Shown here piece by piece: positions 1-8,900 of a DNA stretch of 11,722 bases. The stretch spans positions 1 through 11,722 of the forward strand of contig CAKZZM010000032.1 of the NCBI GenBank assembly GCA_937885465.1, read 5' to 3'. Position 1 is the stretch's first letter. Each line of letters opens with the position of its first letter. Under the pieces are notes generated by a model. That model saw only the letters and a program-made list of their open reading frames with translations, ran no database searches and was not told the DNA's origin. Position numbers and translations under genes: made by a program. The stretch is from an uncultured Bacteroidales bacterium. Lineage in GTDB: Bacteria; Bacteroidota; Bacteroidia; Bacteroidales; Paludibacteraceae.

Positions 1-51
1 TACTATCCCGTGGTTGCGCATCGCCCATTGTATGTGATCACGCTTTGCCAA
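1..51 (-). CDS. Start of RND efflux pump (partial, runs off left edge)
   Basis: Only about 17 codons are visible. Reading leftward from a TTG at 49-51 gives LAKRDHIQWAMRNHGIV, with an in-frame stop directly before the TTG. An in-frame ATG at 19-21 is the other possible start. The WAMRN..IV pattern resembles the cytoplasmic N-terminus of RND-family inner-membrane pumps, just before their first transmembrane helix. The position fits: an RND pump gene normally follows its periplasmic adaptor in the same operon, and the adaptor ends about 100 bp upstream on the same strand. The gap between them is largely an octamer repeat array, and no ribosome-binding site is obvious. Identity is inferred from a very short stretch plus context. 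Confidence 0.45.
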   Translation of the reverse strand, partial: MAKRDHIQWAMRNHGIV

Positions 52-60
52 TTATTTTAT

Positions 61-144
61 ACTTTCGGTATGCCGATATTTCGGTATTCCGGTATTTCGA
101 TGATTTTTTCGGTATGCCGGGATTCCGTTATGCCGGGATTCCGA
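61..144. repeat. Intergenic octamer tandem array
   Basis: On the plus strand this stretch divides into 8-bp units of the form TATTYCGG, TATGCCGG or GATTCCGA: units at 61-68, 69-76, 77-84, 85-92, 93-100, then a 12-bp unit (101-112), then 113-120, 121-128, 129-136 and 137-144. It begins about 10 bp after the adaptor stop codon and fills most of the gap to the putative pump start. The same unit in the same orientation occurs inside the adaptor gene at 321-400. Confidence 0.85.
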
Positions 145-153
145 GGTTTCTTT

Positions 154-1263
154 TTAATTTTCTATTACTTCTGCTCCTTCATAGAGTTTCTGCCAGCCTT
201 TCACTACCACCTGCTCGCCGCATTGCAGACCGCCGGTAACAATCACTCCGTCTACGGCATAGTGACTTATTTCCACCTCGCGCAGGCGGGCTTTCTTTTC
301 GCTGTCAACTACCCAAAGTGTCTTTCGGTTTTTCGGCATTCCGGTATTTCGGGATTCCGATTTTTCGGTATTCCGGGATTCCGATATTTCGGGATTTCGA
401 TTTTCGACTTGCCGCACTTGTATGCACTCGGCAGGCACGATGAAACCGCTGATATCGTCTTTCCTGAGCTGCACTTTGCATACCATTCCGGGCAGCAACT
501 GCCCGTCTGCGTTCGACAGTGCCACTTTCACCTCATAACTATGCGACAGGCGGTTGGCGTTCATGTCCCGCTCCGTCACGCGACCCTCATACAGGCGGTT
601 GCCCAATGCCGCAACCGTCACACGGCTCTCGCTGCCTATACCTACTGCGGCTATCTCGTTCTCCGGCACCGCAAAACGGATGTTCACGCCTGTTGCGTCT
701 ATCAGCGTCACCGCCCGCTGTCCGGGTGCCAACTGCTGCCCGACGCGCAACTCGCACTCGCTCACCACACCTGACTGCGGCGCACGGAGCGTGCAGTCGT
801 CCACGTTCTTTCTGGCGGACCCCACGGCGGCACGCGCTTTCTCCAACTGCGTCTGCATCTCTATCCATTTCACTTCAGCTACCGCGCCTTGTTCATAGAC
901 CTGTTTGAGACGCCGGTAGCCGTCTTCAGCTTGCTGCAAAGTTGCCTCGGCAGACTGCAGGATGCTCCTTTGTTGCGTGTCTTCTACAGATGCCAACACC
1001 TGTCCGGCTCGCACCTGCGCGTTCTTGCTCACATACACACCCGTCACCTTGCCGCCTAACGGAAAAACAAGACGCAACATCGTCGCTTCCTCCACGGTAC
1101 CCACATAACTGCGGCTGCTGACCACGGTCTGCGTATCGGTTACAACCACCTCTACGGGTATGGGACGGCGGTAGGCGGAGTAATCCGTCTGCTTCCGGCA
1201 TCCCGCCGACAACAGTGCTACTGCTGCTACAGCCAAGATAATAAAGTTATCGGTTTTCTTCAT
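154..1263 (-). CDS. RND efflux periplasmic adaptor (membrane fusion) lipoprotein
   Basis: This 369-residue protein is the periplasmic adaptor of a tripartite RND efflux pump (AcrA/MexA/HlyD family), linking an inner-membrane pump to an outer-membrane channel. Residues 1-22 are a lipoprotein signal ending in the lipobox LSAGC, so Cys22 is the predicted lipidated N-terminus. Two lipoyl-like halves (about 66-95 and 158-190, the second containing LRAPQSGVVSE) flank a helical hairpin (about 97-155). A beta-barrel (about 195-285) and a membrane-proximal domain follow. Residues 287-314 are unusual: an Asn/Arg/Glu/Ser-rich insert of 8-residue period, encoded by a DNA octamer array, sits between the beta-barrel and the last strands. 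The ATG start fits the signal peptide, and a consensus promoter lies about 65 bp upstream. The putative RND pump gene follows. The exported substrate cannot be told. Confidence 0.9.
   Translation of the reverse strand: MKKTDNFIILAVAAVALLSAGCRKQTDYSAYRRPIPVEVVVTDTQTVVSSRSYVGTVEEATMLRLVFPLGGKVTGVYVSKNAQVRAGQVLASVEDTQQRSILQSAEATLQQAEDGYRRLKQVYEQGAVAEVKWIEMQTQLEKARAAVGSARKNVDDCTLRAPQSGVVSECELRVGQQLAPGQRAVTLIDATGVNIRFAVPENEIAAVGIGSESRVTVAALGNRLYEGRVTERDMNANRLSHSYEVKVALSNADGQLLPGMVCKVQLRKDDISGFIVPAECIQVRQVENRNPEISESRNTEKSESRNTGMPKNRKTLWVVDSEKKARLREVEISHYAVDGVIVTGGLQCGEQVVVKGWQKLYEGAEVIEN
321..400. repeat. In-gene octamer tandem array (10 units)
   Basis: Ten consecutive 8-bp units fit NNTTYCGR on the plus strand with no indel: 321-328, 329-336, 337-344, 345-352, 353-360, 361-368, 369-376, 377-384, 385-392 and 393-400, plus a 7-bp partial unit at 401-407. 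Because 8 is not a multiple of 3, three units (24 bp) make 8 codons, and the adaptor shows an 8-residue period (ESRNTEKS, ESRNTGMP). Confidence 0.9.
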
Positions 1264-1329
1264 AAAACTGCTGTTATTTCCAATAGTATATCTGCCGTAA
1301 TAGTGATCCTATTCTCCGCAGACCAACAA

Positions 1330-1361
1330 CAAAGGTACTGCCGTTTTTTGAGATATGCAAG
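1330..1361 (-). promoter_or_regulatory. Bacteroidetes-type promoter for the adaptor gene
   Basis: On the minus strand, TTGC (1357-1360) and TACCTTTG (1330-1337) are separated by 19 bp, matching the -33 and -7 (TAnnTTTG) elements of the Bacteroidetes primary sigma factor. Transcription would start near 1323, giving a leader of about 60 nt before the adaptor ATG. Confidence 0.8.
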
Positions 1362-1425
1362 TATTAAATGTAGATTTTACAATTTATTTTTTACCGCTTG
1401 GCACCAACTGACTAAATAGCGATGG

Positions 1426-1452
1426 TAGAGATGGTCTTTTCGACCGTCTCTA
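1426..1452. terminator. Hairpin overlapping the CPBP stop codon
   Basis: Arms TAGAGATGGTC (1426-1436) and GACCGTCTCTA (1442-1452) pair around a 5-base loop with one imperfect position. The outer bases of one arm are the TAG stop codon of the CPBP remnant. On the minus strand the imperfect position is a C-A mismatch, and no T-run follows, so terminator function is uncertain. Confidence 0.35.
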
Positions 1453-1797
1453 TAGTGGGAACCAGACAAAGGCGGCGGCATCCCAAAGGGCATGACTGAG
1501 CAAGATGGCGGGCAGTTTTTCGGGGAAAAGACGATAGAGCCCTCCCCATGCCACGCCGCAAACCAATGCCGCAAGGATAAGCATCAGGTTGAGTGATGGG
1601 ACATGAACAAGGGTATATATCAAAGTCGTAATGATAAATGCTTTGTTGGGATTGAGAGTTTCTGACAGCGTGCGTTGCACGTAACCTCTCCGGAAAAACT
1701 CCTCTGCAGGACCAATCACAAAAAGCAGCAACAATGAGATAAGCCAACCGGCATTACCGAGGCGGGGAAAGACCACGGACGAGTGGCGATAATCCAC
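1450..1797 (-). pseudogene. CPBP (CAAX-protease/bacteriocin-processing) membrane protease, N-terminally truncated
   Basis: The open frame has 115 codons with a nominal GTG start. Residues 18-115 are the C-terminal half of a CPBP (Abi) intramembrane metalloprotease and keep all three catalytic motifs: EExxxR (E32, E33, R37), Y/FxxxH (Y61 to H65) and HxxxD (H102 to D106), in hydrophobic segments. Family members are usually about twice this length, with extra N-terminal transmembrane helices. Residues 1-17 do not look like CPBP sequence. They are an out-of-frame reading of DNA that encodes a UbiA-type N-terminus in another frame, so the gene has probably been joined to foreign sequence near 1743-1750. 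The frame stays open to 1879 without an ATG. The core could still be translated from GTG, but a remnant is more likely. Confidence 0.7.
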
Positions 1798-1817
1798 TCT
1801 TTGAAAGTGTGTTTCAT
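1743..1817 (-). pseudogene. UbiA-type prenyltransferase N-terminal remnant
   Basis: Starting at an ATG at 1815-1817, this frame reads MKHTFKEW then IIATRPWSFPASVMPVG, after which it loses sense and stops at 1716-1718. The ATRPWSFPAS.MPV pattern is typical of the N-terminus of UbiA/MenA-like membrane prenyltransferases, which attach isoprenoid chains to aromatic rings, just before the first transmembrane helix. The rest of the expected roughly 280 residues is missing, and CPBP-protease sequence follows directly in another frame. The remnant lies about 90 bp after pptA and may once have been the next gene in that operon. Identification rests on about 24 residues recognised by eye. Confidence 0.6.
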
Positions 1818-1820
1818 TAC

Positions 1821-1852
1821 TTTGCTGCTTGTTTACAATGTTTTGCTGCTTG
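1821..1852. repeat. Two-copy 11-bp direct repeat, period 21
   Basis: TTTGCTGCTTG occurs at 1821-1831 and again at 1842-1852, directly upstream of the UbiA remnant start codon. The 21-bp period is a whole number of codons (KQQ motifs in the CPBP frame), but no gene is convincingly translated here. Confidence 0.7.
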
Positions 1853-1854
1853 AA

Positions 1855-1907
1855 GTGGAGAACGTCTCCGAACGTTCAATATTAGTGGAGAACGTTTCCG
1901 AACGTTC
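1855..1907. repeat. Two-copy 23-bp repeat with internal palindrome, period 30
   Basis: GTGGAGAACGT then Y then TCCGAACGTTC occurs at 1855-1877 and 1885-1907, differing at one base (C or T). The second copy contains a perfect inverted repeat, GAACGTT-TCCG-AACGTTC (1890-1907); the first has one arm mismatch. The block begins one base after the pptA stop codon and could form hairpins in the transcript, but no T-run follows. Confidence 0.8.
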
Positions 1908-1908
1908 T

Positions 1909-2139
1909 TTACATATCATAGCCGGGGTCTTTGGCGAGGTGGCCGATGTTCGGGCGTATCTCCTTGTCGAAGACTTCGGTTTTCCACTGCTCAGCAGGAA
2001 CTTCCTCGTAACTGATAGATACATAGTCCTCTGTGGCTTTCAGATGTTTCTCTGCAAGGCGGGTGAGGTCAGCAACAAACGCCTTCATCTCCTGTTCGGT
2101 GAGGTGCTTGGGATAGCACTTGACTTTAATGTGTGGCAT
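1909..2139 (-). CDS. pptA: Tautomerase PptA (4-oxalocrotonate tautomerase superfamily)
   Basis: This 76-residue protein belongs to the small cytoplasmic tautomerases that use an N-terminal proline as catalytic base. It starts MPHIKVKCYP and ends KDPGYDM. The MPHI.(I/V)KC(F/Y)P opening, the central E.W segment and the (K)PGY.M ending closely match E. coli PptA (YdcE), a phenylpyruvate/enol tautomerase, in length and motif order. Pro2, exposed after Met removal, is the expected catalytic residue. The physiological substrate of this subgroup is not settled. The gene starts 46 bp after the phosphatase gene on the same strand with no promoter motif between, so the two are probably co-transcribed. 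A pair of palindromic repeats lies just after its stop. Confidence 0.88.
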   Translation of the reverse strand: MPHIKVKCYPKHLTEQEMKAFVADLTRLAEKHLKATEDYVSISYEEVPAEQWKTEVFDKEIRPNIGHLAKDPGYDM

Positions 2140-2185
2140 AATGATGGATGTTTTAATGATTTATTAGGATTTTATCGTTTGATAG

Positions 2186-2641
2186 TCATTTCCTGTCAAT
2201 TGCCTTCAGCAAAGCTCTACAACCTGTCACTACATCTTGGTATGTGGTTTCAAAATCGCCTGTGTACCATGGGTCGGCAACATCCCTGTTCTCACCCTTC
2301 CAAGCCATCAGCAGCGACACTTTCTTCGCATCGTCCTCACCTATGATATATCTCAACAAGCGCAAGTTACTTCTGTCCATACATACCACATAATCATAGT
2401 ATTCATAGTCTTCTCGAGTTATTTTTCGGGCGGCTCTACGACTGAACGGAATACCTTTTTCTGTCAGTTTCCTCTTGGCAGGCGGATAGATATCGTTGCC
2501 CGTCTCCTCCGATGAAACAGCAGCGGAAGCAATCTCAAAATCAGCCTCTCTGCCGCACTCCCGTACAAGATGTTTCATCACGAACTCCGCCATCGGCGAC
2601 CGACAGATATTACCATGACATATAAAGAGAATCTTTTGCAT
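2186..2641 (-). CDS. Low-molecular-weight protein tyrosine phosphatase
   Basis: This 151-residue cytoplasmic enzyme dephosphorylates phosphotyrosine by a cysteine-phosphate intermediate. The P-loop CHGNICRSP has nucleophile Cys8 and Arg14 (CX5R) right after the first strand MQKILFI, and the general acid Asp123 lies in DPWY. Length and order are those of the LMW-PTP family, which also includes arsenate-reductase relatives; the DPWY acid loop favours a phosphatase. I chose the ATG at 2639-2641 because family members start just before the first strand and AAGGA lies upstream. The longer open frame begins with a TTG inside the -7 promoter box, so it cannot be the true start. The gene leads a probable two-gene operon with pptA. 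Such enzymes often act on tyrosine kinases of capsule export, but no capsule gene is visible here. Confidence 0.93.
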   Translation of the reverse strand: MQKILFICHGNICRSPMAEFVMKHLVRECGREADFEIASAAVSSEETGNDIYPPAKRKLTEKGIPFSRRAARKITREDYEYYDYVVCMDRSNLRLLRYIIGEDDAKKVSLLMAWKGENRDVADPWYTGDFETTYQDVVTGCRALLKAIDRK

Positions 2642-2671
2642 CACTTCCTTACGGGCTCTCATAAATCGCCG

Positions 2672-2703
2672 CAAAAGTACAAAATAATAAGCAGATATGC
2701 GAA
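2672..2703 (-). promoter_or_regulatory. Bacteroidetes-type promoter for the phosphatase-pptA operon
   Basis: Minus strand: TTCGC (2699-2703), 19-bp spacer, TACTTTTG (2672-2679), a perfect TAnnTTTG -7 box. The predicted transcription start near 2665 leaves about 24 nt before the phosphatase ATG. Confidence 0.82.
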
Positions 2704-2885
2704 TGATTTTGATACAAAATGATACAATCAGTCCGGATTAGTTCTTTTTTACACTATTTATAAGGGAATCAGCACACTATCACCACCAATACCGCGGCTG
2801 TGGTGGAGAGTACTATTTCCTGCAACTGCGATGTGTAGCACGTTGCAAGTATGGATACATAAGAAAAAGTGGGGTGGCGAAAAGA
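2704..2885. other. Intergenic gap without a gene
   Basis: No plausible coding frame is seen between the phosphatase promoter and the terminator of the giant gene. The only structure noticed is an inverted repeat at 2821-2847 (TGCAACTGC paired with GCA-C-GTTGCA, one bulged C, 8-base loop) without a T-run on either side. Its role is unknown. Confidence 0.6.
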
Positions 2886-2923
2886 CACAAAAAACTCCCA
2901 CGGCATTGCTGCCATGGGAGTTT
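2886..2923 (-). terminator. Intrinsic terminator of the giant secreted-protein gene
   Basis: The 14-bp arms at 2892-2905 and 2910-2923 pair around a 4-base loop. In the minus-strand transcript all positions pair, with one U-G wobble, and the stem runs into six T (2889-2894), then GTG. It lies about 50 bp after the stop codon of the gene at 2974. Confidence 0.92.
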
Positions 2924-2973
2924 CCAATAGAATGAATTACAATAGCGATTACTTCTTAGCCACAAGGGCACGA

Positions 2974-5900
2974 TTACTTCACTCTCACGCCCTGCGCATT
3001 GAATACCTTTCCATCCGGACGGAGGATGTAGAGGATGCCGTTGTGGATAACCTTACGTACAGCATCAGACGGAGTAACATGGATATCCTCAATGCCTGTG
3101 GGTTTATCAATCACCAATGTGAAATTCACAGATGCCCAGTCACTGAGGGGCTGCTGGTTGTTGTCCAGCGAGCGCACACGGCAAACAAGGGGATATGAGC
3201 CTGCTGGTGTGCCTTCGAAATTGAGTCCGCCATACAGATAATCTGTGATGTTACCGCCTATAGAGTTACCATTATTAAGGAACTCCCATTCGTAGAGACT
3301 GACACCCTCCACGGCATTCCAATCGAGCCATACGATAGTTCCCTCCTGCGAAGCCACCAATCCTGTCGGCGTGTAGTCCGTAGGCTGCTGTTTCTCCGTA
3401 GCGGTGAATTGCGCTGTGTAGTAGGCATCGGAGGTAGCTGCAACAATCTTAGGGCTCCAACCATTGAACGTGTATGTATATTGCGCATCCTCAGGCTTGG
3501 TCGGTGTTTCGCCGGTATATGCAGGCATATCGCCTTCAAGCACTTGCGTGTGCTGCAACTCTGTGCCATCGTAGTTCAAGAAGCGGATGGTGTAATAGTC
3601 ATCTACCGGCGTGGTGTTGTCCTGTATGGCTGCGATAGTGATAGTACGCGTAGCAGTCACGCCCGAGCCGTCGGTAGCTGTTGCCTTGACGGTCATGGTA
3701 CCGCCCGTATTGGGGTTCTTGGCGGTGAGGATGCCGGTATTGGCATCTATCGTAGCGAGGTCTGCACCACTGACGATGCTCCACTGCGCGGATTTATAGG
3801 TGGCTGTGGTAGGCATAATCTCGGCGTAGAGCAGAAGCATCGGTTTGTCCGCCGTGGTGGCATAGGATCCGTTAGCGGAGTAGATAGCCATGGAGGTAGC
3901 ATAGACGAGGCTGCGCGAAGCGGAACGGTTAACGACATTCGATCGCCCCGTGAGTGCGCCGGTATTGGTTCTTGCCGGGGCTTTGGCAGGACTATTGGAT
4001 GCCTGCGCACCGCTCAGCACATACTCAATCGCATAGACAGGCTGCGCGTCCAGAGGTGAGTTATCCGTATAGGAGATATTCGCGGACGAGACAGAGGCTA
4101 TCTGCGTGAGGGTTGTCTCGGACGACCCGCGGAGGATGTTGTAAGTTGCCACCTCTGCCCCTTGGTAGTTGTTCCAGATGAGGTTGAAGGTGTTATCCTG
4201 TATGCCGCGGTTGATGGTCATGTGTACGGTCTGATGGACGGTACTCCTCGGTGCTTCCGAGCCGCCTGCCAATATACCTGTGATCGCATAGCGCTCTGCG
4301 CGCTGGTCGGTGTTGGACGAGAGGTCGGTGAACGAACCGGCAGCCGTGCTCATCGTCGTCAGTTCGATAAACTGCCCATAGGCATTGGTCTCCTTGAGCA
4401 CGCGCATCTGCGGATAGATCGTGCTGAGCGACGGTGACCAAGAGATGACGTTATGTCCGTTGGCGTCAGGCGTGACGAGGCTGATCTGCGGTTGGTCGCT
4501 GTCGCTCAGGATAGTCAGCACCTGCTGATAGGTCTCGGTACAACCATTGACGTTGGTCAGTTTCAACTCGAGTACCAGCGAATGGTTGCCCAGCGGATCG
4601 GCTACCTGATAACCCACCGGCTGCGAGGGGTTGACGGTAATCACGCCGTTCTCGATCGTCATCCGTTTGTCCGCACTCTGAATACCGCGCGAAGTCACGG
4701 GCTTGGCGATACCGTCTAAATAGAGCGTCCAAGCGGCAGACATGTTCTTCGGCAGATTGACGGTTGTCTGTCCGCCCTCGAAGAGGTATTGCGGCAATGC
4801 AAATCCGGCACCTGCATTCACTACGTCCACTACGATCATCCGCTGCGCGCTCACGCTGCCGAGGGTCAGCGTGATGGTTTTGTTACCCGCCGTGCTCCAG
4901 ATCACACGGTATGGTCCGAAGCCCGAACCGCTGACAATCGTTGCACCGTCGAAATCCCACACCGGCGTACCACCGCTCTGCGCCGTACCGGCATAGGAGA
5001 CAACCGCCTCGGCATCCACGCAAGCCGTAGTAGGTGCCTCGATGAGCTGGCGGTCCAGATGCAGGCTCACTACCGGCGAGAACTCCGACATACGCTTGCC
5101 GCCGTCTATGGCTTGCACTTGGATTTCATAGTCGCCCACGGTCAGCGCGCTCATCGGAATGAGGAACTGCGTAGCGGAAATATACTTGTATCCGGGCAGG
5201 TAAGCGGCATTGGCGTTACCGCCGTTCTGCGGAGAGATCGCATACGCATTGGCACCCGTCTGTCCGGCATGCTTGACAGAGAGGTTGTACTCCATCAATA
5301 TCGCCGGCGTATGGTCGTCCTCTGCGGCGTTCCATTCCACCAACAGACCCTCTGCCGTCTGCACGGCGCGTACGCCGGTCGGAGCCGACGGACGCTCGTT
5401 CGCTTGCGATACTACCTCGTAAAGCTTACGGTCTCCGGAGTAGAGATAGAGCCGGTTGTTGTTATAGAGCAAACGGGGTAAAGTGTTATATGTTTGTGTA
5501 ACTATGAAACCTTGCGCCATGACTCCCTCGGCATTAAAATAATGCACATAGATGCCATATGGCTGATCCGATGCACCGTATTCCTGCACGGTCACTACAT
5601 CGGGATAGCCGTTATTGTCTATATCGGCGATGAGTATGTTGCCTTCCGTCTTGTAATAGCTCTGCAACTCGCCTAATGACAGTACTTGCGGCGCAGCAAA
5701 AGATGTATTCGCCTCGTTATAGAGGATATACGGCGCACCGGCATTGTTGTATGCCACGATATCCAAATAGCCATCTGCATTCATATCTACCCACTGGAGG
5801 CTATTCATATCCACCGTATTTGAACGGGCAGACAACTCCTGCTCAAATGGTATTACTAATTGCTCAAAACGACCATTACCGTGGTTCAAATAAACAACCG

Positions 5901-8900
5901 CCTTGTCGAAAGCAACTTCAGTATGGTTCTCTTCACGGATAGGCATATAAAGAATATCAACAAAGCCGTTATGGTCAATATCTTGGTATGCCACATCTTG
6001 GTTGGCGGAATTTCCCGCACGGCCCCATACATCGTAGAAGGTACTCATATCGCTTATCGAACCGCTGCTATTCAGCCTACTGAACGAGCCGTCTGAGCCT
6101 CGCGTCATGATCCAGCAATCCGTCATGGCAGGCGACTGAGCGGCGGCATTAGTGCCTGTAGTCTTAAATACGTCGTAATGACCGTTGTGAGTAAAATCGA
6201 CAGGAGGTACCAAGTGGTAGTAATTGCTGTTGGTACTTGTGACCCCGTTGTATAGTACACGCACATTTTCGTCCGCTTGTTTGGAGGAGAAAGTCGAAGT
6301 GCCGTTATGTGGCAGATAATATACATCGCTACTTGAGTGAGATGGTGTACTCGCGGTAAAGATCAAGTCCGCTGCGCCGTTATGCGTCCAGTCCACCCAC
6401 ATCGGCGAACCTATAAACAGATTACTGTTCCATATTCCGCTCTGTACCGTGAAATTGAAATTAGCATCGCTCTTATAGATGGCGTTATTATAGATTCCAT
6501 CTAACAAGCCGTCGAAGTTATAATCGTACAGCGGGTTGTCTCCAAATAAAACATAATCAGTTGTGCCGTAATTATATCCTTCGGGACGCTCTAATGGTAC
6601 GCTTTTCACTCCCGCGGAAGTGACATTTACCGTAGCCGTATAAGTAGCGGCGAAGCCGTCCGGCGCAGTCAGTGTGTGGGTGATACGTTTCTCACCTCCG
6701 GTACTGAATACAGCCTGCTCGCTACCGGCTGTAGCCAAATTCTGCAAGAGGTTGCCGTCCTCTATCTGCCACGAATGCGTATAGCCGTCCGGCACCGGCG
6801 TAAAACTGATGAGCAAGGTGTCGTTGAGGTTCATTACCGTCTTGCCGAGCGAGAACGTAGCCGGCAGTGCGGTGTGAGCAATAGTTGCTTCTTCGCTCCA
6901 TGCCGAACCTGTATGTTGTGCATCCACCGCCTGAACAGACACATAGATTGTGCTCGGCGCATAGGTGCGCAGGTCTATCGTGTAACTATGCTTCCTGCCC
7001 ATGTTGCCGTCCTCGAAATTCCGGCGCGTACCATCGGCATTGGCATGGGAAACCATAATATCCTCGCCGCCGGAAACAGTACCTATCCGCAGGGCATAAG
7101 TCAGATCACACGCCATCGTCTGCGCGTCCGAACCATTGCCCCATTCTATGGCTAATACACCGTCTTCGTAAATCAACTCCGGCTTGGCGGGTGCCGTAGG
7201 AGCGGTATTGGCTACTGCCGTTGCGTTCATACCATAGATATTGGTATAGGTGTCCGTATTCGTTCCACGATAGACGCCGGACACCCAAATATCTATAGAA
7301 CCATCGCCATTTAGATCTTCTGCATTAATACGATGGTCAAGACTATAGGATGCTAATAGATTACTGCCTTCTTGCTCAAACAATTCTTGCGGTGTCGCAA
7401 AAGTCATATTGTTCTGCCCTTTGAGCCAAAGGATCTTACCCGTCCACGTTATGGATGTAGCGGTGGATGCGGCGGTCACTTCGTATGCTAATAAATCATA
7501 GTAGCCATCGCCGTCAATATCGTTGAGGTTACTAAATAGTAATTTTTCATCGTAGCCTTGTTCCTCTACTTGTGTGAACTGAGCGCTGCCGTTGTTGCTA
7601 AAGAACATGGTATAAGACAGGTGCGTATTGTTATTCGGCGCAGAGAAAGTAACAAGAATATCCACATCGCCGTCGCGGTCAAAATCGTACGCGTAGATAT
7701 CGGGATCGGTAGGCAGGTCGCTGAACAATGTAGTCTCTACATACGTGCGCGAAGCAATATTATATAATAACAGCTTCGTCTCATCGCCCGGAATCAGTAT
7801 ATCCTGATAGCCGTCGTTGTTAAAATCCGCTAATGTGAGTTGACCTTCCGCATTGATATACACCCATTGACCCTCACCCATATTCAGGTATATCATTCCG
7901 TTCTTCGAGTCCACCAAGTCTATCAGTCCGTCTGCGTTGATATCCACCGCCTGGCTTGCTACCACACGCTGCGCCGACGTACAGTTGTAACAGCCGAGAC
8001 CGCCCAATGAGCCGCCGGTGATTGCTAAGAAATTATCCCATGCCGGTTTGGGCAGCAAGCCGTTCCATTCGCCGGCTGCTGAACTCTGCCACTGGTCGGG
8101 ATCATACGTAGCGGAATATTCATCTACGGTCATCAGTTGCATATACTCCTCGCGATAACTGCCGTCCGGCTGGCGGTAACGGATGAAATTCTGCTTGCCG
8201 TTGAAGTATAGATAGTCAATCCTGCCGTCCCTGTTCAGATCCAGTCCGGGCACGAGCCAACCGTTCTCTATTGCCTCATACGAGGTGCCGGTATTAATCA
8301 ATATGTTAGTTGTGCGGAGCGCACCACCGTTCGTATTATTATTACGGACTACTATGTCCGTCTGTCCGTCGCAGTTCACGTCATCATAATAGCGTACAGA
8401 GGTAGTAGCAAAAGAGGAAGATACACTTTGCGTGTGCCCTGATGTCAACGTATCTATAGGAGCAAAATCATGTGCATAGTCATTGTAACGGATAATAGCA
8501 TTAGATTTTGTGTCATAACTGGTAGCTACCGATACCATCTTGCTCCCTGCACCTTCGAAGTCATAGAAAGCATACGCCGCCGGCAGTTTAAGCCCGTTCA
8601 CGTACTTATTGTAGTTTACGTCGGAGGTATAGACATCCAAGGTCGGGATTCCAAAGGAGGAAAATGGAAGGTAGCCACCAAGCGTTATTATCAAGTTTGC
8701 AGTTTCACCTAACCAATACACGTGACCATCATTGCCCATAAAGATTCGACCTGAAGAAAAGGTCGAAGTATTAGCAATCGTATTGAAGTATGAGTTATTA
8801 GCCTTATACTCCCCGAAATCCAATGCTAACAAGTTGTCATTAGAGGTAATCGTTATTGTGTTTCCCTCATAGAGCGTAGGGTTTTTTAAAGAAACATAGT

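Noticed and set aside
10..774. Long plus-strand frame rich in FRYSGI-like repeats
   Set aside because: It lies antisense to the adaptor gene. Its repeats are just the other-strand reading of the octamer arrays, which keep several frames open.
1783..2346. Plus-strand frame of 187 codons with VENVSERS repeats
   Set aside because: It is antisense to the well-recognised pptA and phosphatase genes and has no family resemblance; the repeat is explained by the 30-bp tandem DNA repeat.
2642..2674. Eleven-codon N-terminal extension of the phosphatase
   Set aside because: The extension starts with TTG inside the -7 promoter box and precedes the conserved first strand, so it is not translated.
3409..5481. 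Several long plus-strand frames opposite the giant gene
   Set aside because: They are composition-driven shadows with no recognisable domains, starts or promoters, while the minus frame has clear Fn3, Ig-like and FG-GAP patterns.
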